A stretch of 38,457 bases of DNA, taken from contig MHRK01000009.1 of the NCBI GenBank assembly GCA_001820955.1, positions 1 through 38,457 on the forward strand, read 5' to 3'. The position numbers were made by a program, and so were the translations under genes. Below are positions 1-9,354 of the stretch, in pieces. The notes under the pieces were generated by a model, which had not been told where the DNA came from, did no database searches, and saw nothing but the letters and a program-made list of their open reading frames with translations. This DNA comes from Candidatus Taylorbacteria bacterium RIFCSPHIGHO2_02_FULL_43_32b. Its GTDB lineage: Bacteria; Patescibacteriota; Minisyncoccia; Phycocordibacterales; 2-02-FULL-43-11. The stretch's first letter is position 1; every line of letters starts with the position of its first letter.

Positions 1-38
1 AACGCTCTGTCCGACACAAATCTTTGACCTTTTTCATA

Positions 39-914
39 TCACAATTCTATTACCAAGTGTCCTAACTGAGAACGGAATGGGGGAACTAAGTCGAATTTAT
101 ATCTGTAGGGTAATTCTAAGACGTTATGATTGGTAAATAGTACCGCGGAATTTCTTTTTTTTATTAGCATAATAGATTTCCAGGATATGTCATTTCCGAT
201 ACAAATGTCAGGTCGGTACTTATTGTAGAGCTCATTTATAATTGTGTTTTCTCCGCACGAAGCGTCTAGTATAGATTTAGGGGCGCCTTCTATCAAATCG
301 AAAATAGCACTCTCAATTTTTCGAGACGATATATTTCCAATACGCTTTATTACATGCCTATGCAATACATACGGCAAAGAATATTTTTTGGCGCTATCAA
401 TTTCCTCAAAAGGAGGCTGACATGCTTTGTCGCTGAGATGTTTATGCACGAGGGAAAGAATTTTGTCATTTTGGTATGCTATTTTCTCCGAACTACTGCA
501 CGTAAAATACGCTTGAATGTTCTTCGGGTATGCTTTTACGTCTTCTCGACTTAACGCCATGAGAGCAATTCCGAAATGAGAAACTTTGTCGTAACCGCAC
601 TTAAATATATTTTTTAGTATTGCAACAGGAGCGACTTCATCAAGGCTGAGACCTGTTTCATTTAGGGCAATGCGATTTATTGCCTCCTCAATACTTTCTC
701 GATCGTTTACATAGCCCCCTGGCAATTCCCAGCCTATTGCCTTGTTAAAATCTCTAATTAAAAGTATTTCTTTTTTTGGATTATATATAGCAATTACAAC
801 AAAATAATGCGTTCTTTTGCACAATTCCATGAATTTGCTGGAAACACTTTCTTCGTGCTCAAACTCCGGTAACGCATATATTTTCTTATATGTCGCTAGC
901 TCATCTTCACTCAT
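39..914 (-). CDS. NUDIX domain protein with C-terminal partial class I SAM-methyltransferase-like region
   Basis: GWELPGGYVNDRESIEEAINRIALNETGL is a NUDIX-box-like segment with imperfect catalytic positions; ILDASCGENTIINELYNKY resembles methyltransferase motif I; the ORF ends abruptly soon after FDLV. Confidence 0.65.
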   Translation of the reverse strand: MSEDELATYKKIYALPEFEHEESVSSKFMELCKRTHYFVVIAIYNPKKEILLIRDFNKAIGWELPGGYVNDRESIEEAINRIALNETGLSLDEVAPVAILKNIFKCGYDKVSHFGIALMALSREDVKAYPKNIQAYFTCSSSEKIAYQNDKILSLVHKHLSDKACQPPFEEIDSAKKYSLPYVLHRHVIKRIGNISSRKIESAIFDLIEGAPKSILDASCGENTIINELYNKYRPDICIGNDISWKSIMLIKKRNSAVLFTNHNVLELPYRYKFDLVPPFRSQLGHLVIEL

Positions 915-1133
915 GTCGGTTATTTGTTATTTAAGGCGCGCTACACATATTAAAATTTTAAAACCGTAGTAATTATGGGGTATGTTTCTAAATGTTGTCA
1001 ATGTATAACAACATTTAAATACAGCCGCGCTCGAGTGTAAAGTTTTCGAATTTGGAACAAGATCTCCTAATCTGAAGTGGTATAATCAAAAAAAATACCT
1101 ATAATTTTAAGTGACGAGGATAACGAAAAAAAA

Positions 1134-1392
1134 TTGCCCAAAAAACAGGCTGGAACAGCTGTGTTGTTTTTAAATACTAAGGGAGAGTTACTTATTATTA
1201 AGCCAAATTATAAAAGTGGGTGGCTGGTTCCCGGGGGCGCTGCAGACGATGACGAGTCCCCTCTTCGTTGTGCTACTGCCCAAAATTACCGCAGTAAGCC
1301 AAATTGCAATCGAGTATGTGCTGATTTCCATATTTGATAACACAATAGCACAAAAATGTGTTGTTATGAATTTTGTAACGAATGTATGTTGA
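1134..1392 (+). pseudogene. Decayed NUDIX hydrolase fragment, probably frameshifted
   Basis: TTG-start ORF MPKKQAGTAVLFLNTKGELLIIKPNYKSGWLVPGGAADDDES begins like a NUDIX domain but loses the REUXEEXGU half. A shifted frame (1279-1392) reads PKITAVSQIAIEYVLISIFDNTIAQKCVVMNFVTNVC, a plausible continuation. Confidence 0.45.
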
Positions 1393-1507
1393 ACATAAAA
1401 AAGATGCCGAAACTCTCCGTGTAATTCTACAGGCTTTCTATCTACTGCGGGACATCCCTTACTGCAGGTCTATAAGGACTTTTTTCCGTTAAGCTAAATG
1501 ATGGAAA

Positions 1508-2371
1508 CTAAAATAATCGAAATGATTGCTTGAATGAGTTAAGCATCATTGTTGCTTCGTCAATATGTATTACTTGGGACGGGCCGATTTGCGCGGCGAA
1601 AGTGTACAGTTTTCCATCACGAATCACGTGCACGAATCTCCAAATATTTGGGTAATCGAGGTTGTTGCTCTGGTAGGTCACAGTCTCTTCAAGAGCCGTT
1701 TCGTTTGCAACAGTTACTGTCGCACGAGAAATGGTTTTCTCAAAAATGGGATAATCGATTAAATTATAATCGAAATAAAGATTATCGGTGGACAGAGTGG
1801 TGGTTGCTGTAACAAAAAAAGTTGCCGATGCGGTGCCGCCGTCTTTTGTAAACCACAACCAAAAAATTGCATCACTTTTTCGAGCGGCCACTTCCCTGTT
1901 ATCGATTCTCAGTGATTTATTTTTTGATGGCAAACTAAACTTGAATTCCAGTGAGGTGTTGTAATAAGTCAATTCGTCATTTATGAATGCAATGATGTCA
2001 TCGGATGCTGCATTCTTGCTAATATCCAATCCTCCGCCACTGATTAGCATTGAAGTGGTTGCTCCGGAGCTGTAGGAATATGGCATGTCATTGGGAATCC
2101 CCTGTGCGGGTATTTCTGTGACTATGCTATGAATTGTGTCTGAGAGATTCGGCGCATTATCGTAGGGGTAGCTCTGAGACTCGTGCTCTGAACCCGGCGG
2201 TAGAAATCCAATAGAGTTTGGTGAACTGGAAATTACTGTAGGCACGGTTGGAATTGGAAGTAGTACACTACTGTTTCGCAGGTCGCGAACGCTCCAAATA
2301 GCGAAAACGCTTGCCCCTAGGGCGACCATAGATAAAGCTGTTGTTAATAAACGAAGTAGGTCGTTTTTCAT
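1508..2371 (-). CDS. Hypothetical membrane-anchored/secreted protein
   Basis: 287-aa ORF with N-terminal hydrophobic segment (LLTTALSMVALGASVFAIW) and Ser/Pro-rich linker. Confidence 0.6.
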   Translation of the reverse strand: MKNDLLRLLTTALSMVALGASVFAIWSVRDLRNSSVLLPIPTVPTVISSSPNSIGFLPPGSEHESQSYPYDNAPNLSDTIHSIVTEIPAQGIPNDMPYSYSSGATTSMLISGGGLDISKNAASDDIIAFINDELTYYNTSLEFKFSLPSKNKSLRIDNREVAARKSDAIFWLWFTKDGGTASATFFVTATTTLSTDNLYFDYNLIDYPIFEKTISRATVTVANETALEETVTYQSNNLDYPNIWRFVHVIRDGKLYTFAAQIGPSQVIHIDEATMMLNSFKQSFRLF

Positions 2372-2661
2372 GTTAAGAATTTACTATTAATAAATTTGCC
2401 ACGTCCCTTTCTACCGGCAGGTTATTGCCTTGGCGTGTTTCGAGGTAGTGGACAGTAGAAACGGGGCGCGGGAATTATCCACACTTTCAATAAATCCTAG
2501 AATTTTTTACGCACAAATTTACAAAATTATCATCAAGTAATTCCCCTAGTCGCCTGCAACTAAAATCAATTGCAAACTGATTGGGTCTTTGATATTCGGT
2601 GTCCGGCAAGATAAAGGAGTGTTATTTCGATACTCATTAAAGACCTCCCATCTCTAGGTCA

Positions 2662-3273
2662 TTACTTGATCCATGTCATGCTTTGAACTAATTCGTCCAG
2701 TACGTAAAAGTTTAATGGGTCGCCATACATGGCGATGCTAAGATGGCTATCGGGTACCGATGGAAGTAGAATACTATATGAATAAATCTTTTCTCCACCA
2801 ATAAGTGTGACTTCAGTTGTGGTAGAAGGTTGCCCCCTTACTTCCATTGGTATTTCTTTTCTTGACTTCTCTGGATATTCGTCCGAACTTCCATAATCAC
2901 TATTTGATACTATCCCAGCTTCAATCTTATTCCATCCTTTCGCGAAAACGCTGCCAGAAGCATTTGATTCGTCATAGTTAAATAGTTGAAATGTTCCGTA
3001 TCCTAGGTGATTGTCCCCTACGTGCCATTCTTTTGGATAAGTAAAAGTGAACCCAAACTTGTTGTTTGTATACACATTCAGCACTTCGTCATTGGAGGAA
3101 ATTTTTCCCAAATACTCGTCCAAATTTAATTCAGTCTTCGTATTATCCGGTGCAGTATCATTTTGGCTGTTTAACTTTAAAATAACGACAAACAAACTTG
3201 CGATTATGCCAACGATAAATATCGTAACAATTGTGAGACGTATTTTTTTGTTATTTTGTTCTTGCATGTACAT
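2662..3273 (-). CDS. PsbP-like/lipoprotein-like membrane-anchored protein
   Basis: N-terminal TM (IRLTIVTIFIVGIIASLFVVIL) and NNKFGFTFTYPKEW motif typical of PsbP-like secreted proteins. Confidence 0.6.
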   Translation of the reverse strand: MYMQEQNNKKIRLTIVTIFIVGIIASLFVVILKLNSQNDTAPDNTKTELNLDEYLGKISSNDEVLNVYTNNKFGFTFTYPKEWHVGDNHLGYGTFQLFNYDESNASGSVFAKGWNKIEAGIVSNSDYGSSDEYPEKSRKEIPMEVRGQPSTTTEVTLIGGEKIYSYSILLPSVPDSHLSIAMYGDPLNFYVLDELVQSMTWIK

Positions 3274-3304
3274 TAAATATAATATTACTTAATTGGAAAT
3301 AAAT

Positions 3305-3334
3305 AGCCAACTCCTAGGAGCTGGCTGTTTTTTT
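3305..3334. terminator. Hairpin terminator, possibly bidirectional
   Basis: AGCCAACTCC-TA-GGAGCTGGCT stem followed by GTTTTTTT on the plus strand; lies between two minus-strand genes. Confidence 0.55.
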
Positions 3335-3350
3335 GAATCGAGAAAATTTT

Positions 3351-4490
3351 CTATTTAATCACGTTTGAAGACGGATAGAAAATCGGTGTAGAAGGACTCA
3401 AGGAATTTAGCTTGTAATCCTTAATCAGGCGTCCCTCAATACTTAGCTGATTAAGTTGCGGATCTGTGCCTTCGCCGGAAGCCGTTCCTTGAAAGTATGC
3501 GGTCACATGAAGATGTGTAGCAGTACTGATACCGGTGTTTCCCATAATGCCAAGTTTTTGGCCCTGAATGACTATTTGACCCTTGGTAACTAGAGGAGGG
3601 CTTTTGAAGTGGCTGTACACTGTCTGGAAGCCACTTGATGTGTCGTTGTCACAGCCATGATCAATTTTGACATGATAGCCATTTGGATGTCCCGGATCAT
3701 TACCAACGAAATATACTTTGCCGCCTTCCATAGCCAATACGGGGGCGTCAGTTTCTGGATACATTGGACCGATTCCGCTTGCTTGAACGCTCCAAGGCGA
3801 AAAATCGAGCGAGTAGTATGTTGTTCCCTTATGGAACGGGTCATCTATACCGTCGTTCGCTTTACCGCCTGCTTCGACCGTCAACTTCCACGCCTTCCCA
3901 CCGGGTAAGGGCATCTTGAAGTCGAGATCGTATATGACATGCAACTTCGGCCGAAGGGTTACGGACGAAGAATCAGACGAATAGAACTCGTCATACCGAT
4001 TGTCATTGGCAGCAGGGGTTAACAACAAGCCGTAATTTAAAGATGGCGCCAATCGCCAGTAATTTACAGACGAAGTAATGTCAATTCCATACCACCCGGA
4101 TCCAATCGATGGACCGTAATACCTACCCAGATAGTAGCCCGCAAGATTAGCGTGATCCCAGGGTGCTTCACTCCACCTAGTTTTGAGTAACCACATGTTT
4201 ATGTCAGTTGGACGAGTTGTATTGAAGTGGTAAAGCCAGAGCTCCGCACGCTTGAACGAGCCGGGCACAGTTTGAGTTGCCCCGTCAAACTTAATGAGCG
4301 AGTTGTAGTAATCGCCCCATCCGCCAACGCGCAAAATGCCGTTGTTTACTCCCTGCTTGTTGTAATAACTGCCGAACCATTTGTCTACGCCCTCGGGACC
4401 AGGTTGTAGAACCATTTTGTCTTCGACTGCCCGACTAACCGCTACTCCACAAAGGAGAGCGCCGATCACTGCAATATACTTTTGATACAT
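3351..4490 (-). CDS. Secreted DNRLRE-like plus M23/LytM-like peptidase domain protein
   Basis: Signal peptide; N-terminal half with DNRLRE-like pattern (LIKFDGAT...RAELWLYHF...W.EAPWDHANL); C-terminal YSHF...GQKLGIMGNTGISTATHLHV as in M23 peptidases. Confidence 0.7.
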   Translation of the reverse strand: MYQKYIAVIGALLCGVAVSRAVEDKMVLQPGPEGVDKWFGSYYNKQGVNNGILRVGGWGDYYNSLIKFDGATQTVPGSFKRAELWLYHFNTTRPTDINMWLLKTRWSEAPWDHANLAGYYLGRYYGPSIGSGWYGIDITSSVNYWRLAPSLNYGLLLTPAANDNRYDEFYSSDSSSVTLRPKLHVIYDLDFKMPLPGGKAWKLTVEAGGKANDGIDDPFHKGTTYYSLDFSPWSVQASGIGPMYPETDAPVLAMEGGKVYFVGNDPGHPNGYHVKIDHGCDNDTSSGFQTVYSHFKSPPLVTKGQIVIQGQKLGIMGNTGISTATHLHVTAYFQGTASGEGTDPQLNQLSIEGRLIKDYKLNSLSPSTPIFYPSSNVIK

Positions 4491-4594
4491 AAAGTACCCA
4501 CTCCGTCTAGCGACCTTTCGGCCACAATATTCTGCTTTTCAAAGAACTAATCGACACAATATCGACAGCTCTGAGCACAATTTTATTCCGTTCC

Positions 4595-4623
4595 ATACTG
4601 TTGTCAATTGTTGACAACAGTAT
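4595..4623. promoter_or_regulatory. Perfect inverted repeat, operator-like
   Basis: ATACTGTTGTCAA-TTG-TTGACAACAGTAT, between a NUDIX gene and the M23-like gene. Confidence 0.45.
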
Positions 4624-4629
4624 TAAACA

Positions 4630-4650
4630 CTCTTTACACCGTGTAAAGAG
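4630..4650 (-). terminator. Perfect inverted repeat just downstream of the NUDIX stop codon
   Basis: CTCTTTACAC-C-GTGTAAAGAG 4 bp past the stop at 4654; no strong T tract, so could instead be an operator. Confidence 0.35.
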
Positions 4651-4653
4651 AAC

Positions 4654-5109
4654 TTATGAAAATACGGGCGGCTTTTCAATAATTTTCAGAATTTCAAATG
4701 CCTTTCTGAGAGCAAGTTGAGTATTGTCGGACAATTTGCATGTAGATAACTGATCCTCACTTATCCATTTATAGTTCTGATGTTCATGGCTAATTTTTAC
4801 ATTTGTACCGGAAATTGGTTTGACTAGGTAATTTATCTGCGTTGTGTCGCGCACCTCGTCCCCCTTTTTTACAGCGTAATCAAAAACATAAACAGGCATA
4901 ACTGGCTCTACTGATAACCTCGTTTCTTCCAGTACTTCCCTCTTCAATGCATCAATCGATGGCTCCATTGATTCCCGCTTACCACTCGGTAGCTCCCAAA
5001 GGCCCGGCAATATCGCCTCGTCATTACGTCTTTGCAATATGAGCACCTTATTATCGCTGTAGACAATTCCTGCCATCACAATTTTTTGCACAATCTTAGT
5101 ATTATCCAT
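4654..5109 (-). CDS. NUDIX hydrolase
   Basis: Complete NUDIX box GKRESMEPSIDALKREVLEET (GX5EX7REUXEE). Confidence 0.9.
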   Translation of the reverse strand: MDNTKIVQKIVMAGIVYSDNKVLILQRRNDEAILPGLWELPSGKRESMEPSIDALKREVLEETRLSVEPVMPVYVFDYAVKKGDEVRDTTQINYLVKPISGTNVKISHEHQNYKWISEDQLSTCKLSDNTQLALRKAFEILKIIEKPPVFS

Positions 5110-5297
5110 GTTTGATTTTTTTTTACTTTAACGCCGGAAGTTTATGCTCCTACAAATTTGACGCTCTAATTTTACTCCGGAGTTTGGTATTACACGCCAA
5201 TACAGAATAAATTCTTGATTTTGTAAACATTTGTTGGTATACTGTGGCAACAGTAATAAATGGCAGCTGTATTTCGTAATAAATATATGCATATAAA

Positions 5298-6137
5298 ATG
5301 ACAAAAGAAACTCATACAAAACTTCAAAAATTTGGCCTTTCCGACAAGGAAGCGGATATCTATCTTGCCTTGCTTCAACTCGGCACGGCCGCCGCAAGCG
5401 ACATTGCAAAAAGTGGCGGTGTTAACAGAAGCACTGCGTACGTTGTACTCGAATCTTTGGCAAAAAAGGGTCTTGCATCAATATCTGTCCGTGAGGGAGT
5501 GCGCCATTACTCTGCCTCTTCCCCCGAAAGGCTTGTGAACCGCGCTGAGCAGTCTGCCAAAGAATATTCGGAACTTGCAAAACTCGGACGTCAGATGCTG
5601 ACCGAATTGCAAAACGTCGGCAAATCCTCGCTCGGCAAATCTACAGTTAGGGTTTTTGACGGCACGGAGGGTATTAAGGCTGTGTACGAAGATATTTCGA
5701 CTTCAAAAGACGACGTGACTTCGTATACGGCGGAGGATGTTATGAATGACACCTTGGGAGTCAGTTTGAGTGAATTTCGGAGCAAAATATTACAGAAAGG
5801 CCTAGGGCTAAAAATAATTGCCAATGATACGCCGGCCGCTCGGGAAATATTATCGGAAAATAAATCTTCTGCTTTGCAATATTCATTGATATCGGGCGGC
5901 AATTACGGTTCTGAACTCGTGCTCTACGGCAATAAAGTCGCATTTATGTCTCCGCGCGAAAAAATATCATATGTGATCGATAGTGAGGAATTTTCGAAAG
6001 CGATTAAAATATTACTCGACTCTACCCTTATGAGAGCGCACAAATGGGAAGTCAAAGCTGAACCACAACCAAAAGACTCGGCACGCCAAAAAGAGCGGGT
6101 ATTGGCGAAATCCGAAAAAAGATTTTTCCGGATTTAG
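5298..6137 (+). CDS. TrmB-family transcriptional regulator
   Basis: N-terminal winged HTH (LQKFGLSDKEADIYLALLQLGTAAASDIAKSGGVNRSTAYVVLESLAKKGLAS) and TrmB-like effector domain. Confidence 0.85.
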   Translation: MTKETHTKLQKFGLSDKEADIYLALLQLGTAAASDIAKSGGVNRSTAYVVLESLAKKGLASISVREGVRHYSASSPERLVNRAEQSAKEYSELAKLGRQMLTELQNVGKSSLGKSTVRVFDGTEGIKAVYEDISTSKDDVTSYTAEDVMNDTLGVSLSEFRSKILQKGLGLKIIANDTPAAREILSENKSSALQYSLISGGNYGSELVLYGNKVAFMSPREKISYVIDSEEFSKAIKILLDSTLMRAHKWEVKAEPQPKDSARQKERVLAKSEKRFFRI

Positions 6138-6164
6138 ACTTTCGCCCTCAATCGGGATTTTATC

Positions 6165-6671
6165 TCAAGTATATACCGCAATAATTTGGCGGATGATTAG
6201 TTCGTCGGCTGTGATGTATTTTCCTCTAAAATCAAACCAAACTTTTAGAAAATCATCACGCCTCAGCTTTCGTACCCCGCCAATTTCCGGATCTTGGAGA
6301 TGAACATATTCGTCGTCCAGGCCAGTTACAACGGAATAATGGCCGTCGGCAATCGCCGCTTCATCATAATCGGTTCTGCCCCTCGTAAACCAATCCACAA
6401 TCACGGGCACACCCCTCTCGAGCCACATTTGAATGTCGTTAAACGACGCGCCGTCTTTTACAAAAACTTTAAATCCCAGCCGTTCTGCCACTTTTTTTAT
6501 AGACACTGCATCAACACCGACTTCCGGTACTACGCCAATAATGTCCGCAAGTTCTTTTTCGGTTTGGTTGACGCCATAATAATCGAGAACAATTTTAAGA
6601 GAAGCCGGACCGCACATATCGGCGTGCAGGGTTTCCTGAAAAGCAGTCACATTAAGCATTAGTGGCTTCAC
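6165..6671 (-). CDS. C39-like papain-fold cysteine peptidase
   Basis: DMCGPASLKIVLDYYG, GHYSVVTG and LQDPE motifs; no signal peptide. Confidence 0.75.
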   Translation of the reverse strand: MKPLMLNVTAFQETLHADMCGPASLKIVLDYYGVNQTEKELADIIGVVPEVGVDAVSIKKVAERLGFKVFVKDGASFNDIQMWLERGVPVIVDWFTRGRTDYDEAAIADGHYSVVTGLDDEYVHLQDPEIGGVRKLRRDDFLKVWFDFRGKYITADELIIRQIIAVYT

Positions 6672-6682
6672 AAAATTTTAAA

Positions 6683-7138
6683 TTAAGTTCTAATCTTTTG
6701 AGCCAGCAACTCCAACTTGGCGTCATCTGCCCGCTTATAGTCGTGGGAGGATATGTAGCCCTCGTATTTGTCAAAAAATTTGTCTACATTTGATTTGATC
6801 GGTTGCCACTCCCCTACTTTTTCTGTGCCGTGCATCGGAAACAATTTGGCGTGCAAGTGGTCAACTCCAAAACCCTCCAAAATCATACCAGTTCTGCCGA
6901 CGTCGGGTAATTTTTCATCGATCAACTTGCCGACCTTCTTCGCGGCAAGCACCAATCCCGACAAAATATCGTCTTTGTTATCAAAAGCGTAGCTTGGATT
7001 ATGTTCTTTTGTAATTACGACTGAAAAACCATCTGTATTCGGAAAAATTGAAAGAAAAGCAAGATGTTTTTCGTCCTCCCAAATCTTATGACTCGGCGCT
7101 CCCCCACTCGCAATTTTGCAAAAAATACAATCTTTCAT
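6683..7138 (-). CDS. HIT family protein
   Basis: MKDCIFCKIASGGAPSHKIWEDE and GVDHLHAKLFPM. Start placed at internal ATG (7138), which overlaps the GNAT stop as ATGA; the longer track ORF extends through the GNAT gene. Confidence 0.85.
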   Translation of the reverse strand: MKDCIFCKIASGGAPSHKIWEDEKHLAFLSIFPNTDGFSVVITKEHNPSYAFDNKDDILSGLVLAAKKVGKLIDEKLPDVGRTGMILEGFGVDHLHAKLFPMHGTEKVGEWQPIKSNVDKFFDKYEGYISSHDYKRADDAKLELLAQKIRT

Positions 7139-7662
7139 TTGGCAATTTTTGAAAACAATAAAACATCCAAAATTTTGCCGGATTTGCGGACGTAGTTTCG
7201 GAGAAGACCTTCCTTGCGGAATCCGTTTTTCAAAAGCACTTTGGCCGAGCCTTTGTTCCACAAATACACATGCGCATCCAGACGTTTTAGTTTCAAAGAT
7301 TTAAACGCCCACTTTGACACCATACCTACTGCATCAGACATTATTCCCCTACCCCAGTAATGTTTTCCAAGCCAATAACCGAAAGTGCCCTTATACGTTT
7401 TTTTGTCAGAATTTAGATGCAAAGAAACTACTCCCACAGCCAATCCATCAATTTCTATCACATAGGAAATATGTCCTTCCTTATTGCTTTTCCGCAAGCG
7501 AATGAATGCCTTCGCGTCTTTAAACGAATATGGATACGGAAAACTATCGGACATATTCATAGCCACCAGCTTTTCGTTTGCGTTTTTAGTGATAGATGTA
7601 GCGTCGGAGTCTCGAAGTGGGCGTAAAGCGAATTTGGAGCTTTTTAAGGTTGGCAATTTCAT
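7135..7662 (-). CDS. GNAT N-acetyltransferase (RimJ/RimL-like)
   Basis: LRPLRDSDATSITKNANE, GYWLGKHYWGRGIMSDAVGMV, LDAHVYLWNKGSAKVLLKNGFRKEGLLR. Confidence 0.85.
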   Translation of the reverse strand: MKLPTLKSSKFALRPLRDSDATSITKNANEKLVAMNMSDSFPYPYSFKDAKAFIRLRKSNKEGHISYVIEIDGLAVGVVSLHLNSDKKTYKGTFGYWLGKHYWGRGIMSDAVGMVSKWAFKSLKLKRLDAHVYLWNKGSAKVLLKNGFRKEGLLRNYVRKSGKILDVLLFSKIAK

Positions 7663-7871
7663 ATAATTATTATGGATATTACTTTTTATGCTAACTAGTG
7701 GAATTAGTCTTTTTTTATATTAACAAATATTTGTTGAAGCACAACACGGCGGGAATTTAAGAATATTTATATATATATTTAGCAAAATCGTTTTAAGCGC
7801 ATATTCGCACATTCGTACGAATTAGCCTATCGACAGTGATGTATTTAAATTTAAAGCTGTTGATAACTTAC

Positions 7872-7922
7872 GACAATGGTGACGATAGTGGTGACAATAG
7901 TCTGACTGTCGTCACGATTGTC
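7872..7922. other. Long imperfect hairpin-forming inverted repeat
   Basis: GACAATGGTGACGATAGT ... ACTGTCGTCACGATTGTC, 18-nt arms with 2 differences and a 15-nt spacer. Confidence 0.5.
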
Positions 7923-7934
7923 GGAAATCTGGAA

Positions 7935-7970
7935 ACAAAAAATCCCAGAGCGCGAGAGGCACTTTGGGAT
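7935..7970 (-). terminator. Rho-independent terminator-like hairpin for the 8001-9152 gene
   Basis: ATCCCAgAG...CTTTGGGAT stem followed on the minus strand by TTTTTTGTT, just past the stop codon. Confidence 0.6.
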
Positions 7971-8000
7971 CTTGTACTTGGCGCGCTGTGCGCCACGTTT

Positions 8001-9152
8001 TTAGTCTCCAGCCAAAACTTGAAGTTTCGATTGGACGCCCGCATCAGCGGGCAAGACTCTGAAAAATCGAGCAGTTACACCCTTTTCGATCGACACCTGG
8101 AAGGTGGCGACTCCCCTATTGTCTGCCGTAACTACCGACTGCTTTCCGACATGCGAGAGGCTTGTCAACTCGTAAGTCACTGTGTCGCTCGACACTATGA
8201 CGTAAGGTTGACCGGGTATGAGCCCGCGCTCTGCGACCTCAAGCCAGCCGCTTCCCATCTTTTTGACATCGACGGGACTTGCCGTGATTGGCCTCCACTC
8301 TCCGGAAGGTATGGAAAACTCATCTCCCACAGTACGTGCTTCGTCGTACCAAAGGACGACGTACTGTTTAACATCAGTTCCAATAGTGAAGTGTTCAGGC
8401 ATTAGCCACCAGCCTGAAAGCTCATCTCCACCAATATGGAAGCGATTATCTCCGAAGAGATCGACGAGCCAGCAACTCTCAGGCGCTCCATTTCTGGAGA
8501 TTGAGCTCACAGTCGCAGGACTGCCATCTCGGATGAAGTCAAACCGACTTTCGACCCAGCGAACTTCTTCCGCACCGGGGAGAGAGAGCCACGAACCGTT
8601 GATTATCGTGTCTCCAACTCCAGTGTCAAAAAAGAAAATGCCGGGAGGGGGCAGAGCGATAGCGTGCTCGGGGTACGTCCACACACCGTCAGGACCTTTC
8701 GTAAACTGAAAAGTCTGGAGAGTGTGGTAAACACGAGCGTGTCGAGGCAGTACCAATACGGAACCGCCACCCTGGGCGTCTACCCATAGATGGTACAATT
8801 TGCCTTCTTCCGGCAACTCGTAGACGGAGGCCAGGCCTCCATTATTCAAACACACCTCGGTCAGCAATCTCCTAGCCACAAACTCAATTGCTTGGTAGAG
8901 GTCATCCTTAATGAATGGGTAATCCCTTTTCGGATTATCGTAGTTGCGGGTTATGCCGTCACTCCCCGCCATAACATTATCGTAGGGAGCTCTCTGACCA
9001 TGCTTCCATAACGTGACGCTAACCCCCTCGATATTTTCCCGGATGTACTTCTCCACCGCTTCGCTACCGAATGGCAGCGTTTTTACCCGTTGGGCGTAAG
9101 CATTGTAAATGCCTGCCACAACGAGGACTATGACCGCAAAGAGAGTTTTCAT
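8001..9152 (-). CDS. Hypothetical secreted protein
   Basis: Signal peptide MKTLFAVIVLVVAGIYNAYA; strong Shine-Dalgarno (AAGGAGGAGAGC-ATG); good terminator. Confidence 0.75.
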   Translation of the reverse strand: MKTLFAVIVLVVAGIYNAYAQRVKTLPFGSEAVEKYIRENIEGVSVTLWKHGQRAPYDNVMAGSDGITRNYDNPKRDYPFIKDDLYQAIEFVARRLLTEVCLNNGGLASVYELPEEGKLYHLWVDAQGGGSVLVLPRHARVYHTLQTFQFTKGPDGVWTYPEHAIALPPPGIFFFDTGVGDTIINGSWLSLPGAEEVRWVESRFDFIRDGSPATVSSISRNGAPESCWLVDLFGDNRFHIGGDELSGWWLMPEHFTIGTDVKQYVVLWYDEARTVGDEFSIPSGEWRPITASPVDVKKMGSGWLEVAERGLIPGQPYVIVSSDTVTYELTSLSHVGKQSVVTADNRGVATFQVSIEKGVTARFFRVLPADAGVQSKLQVLAGD

Positions 9153-9354
9153 GCTCTCCTCCTTTCGTGTTGTGGTGGGCTATTCGCCCAACCGTTTTTA
9201 CTAGCATTTCAATGCACAACTATCGGAATTGTACCATTTGTCAATCCAAAAGTCAACATTACACATGTTGATATCGACAAAGTCAAATTCCGGACACCAC
9301 CCTAGAGGCTAAATCACAATACTGAAAATTTAATGAAGATACGCCAGGACTTCG

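Noticed and set aside
5128-5409. 93-aa and 62-aa minus-strand ORFs upstream of and into the TrmB-like gene
   Set aside because: Overlap the promoter and start of a well-supported gene; no domain support.
7836-8405. 189-aa plus-strand ORF
   Set aside because: Overlaps hairpins and the terminator, and is antisense to the 8001-9152 gene, which has a signal peptide and strong Shine-Dalgarno.
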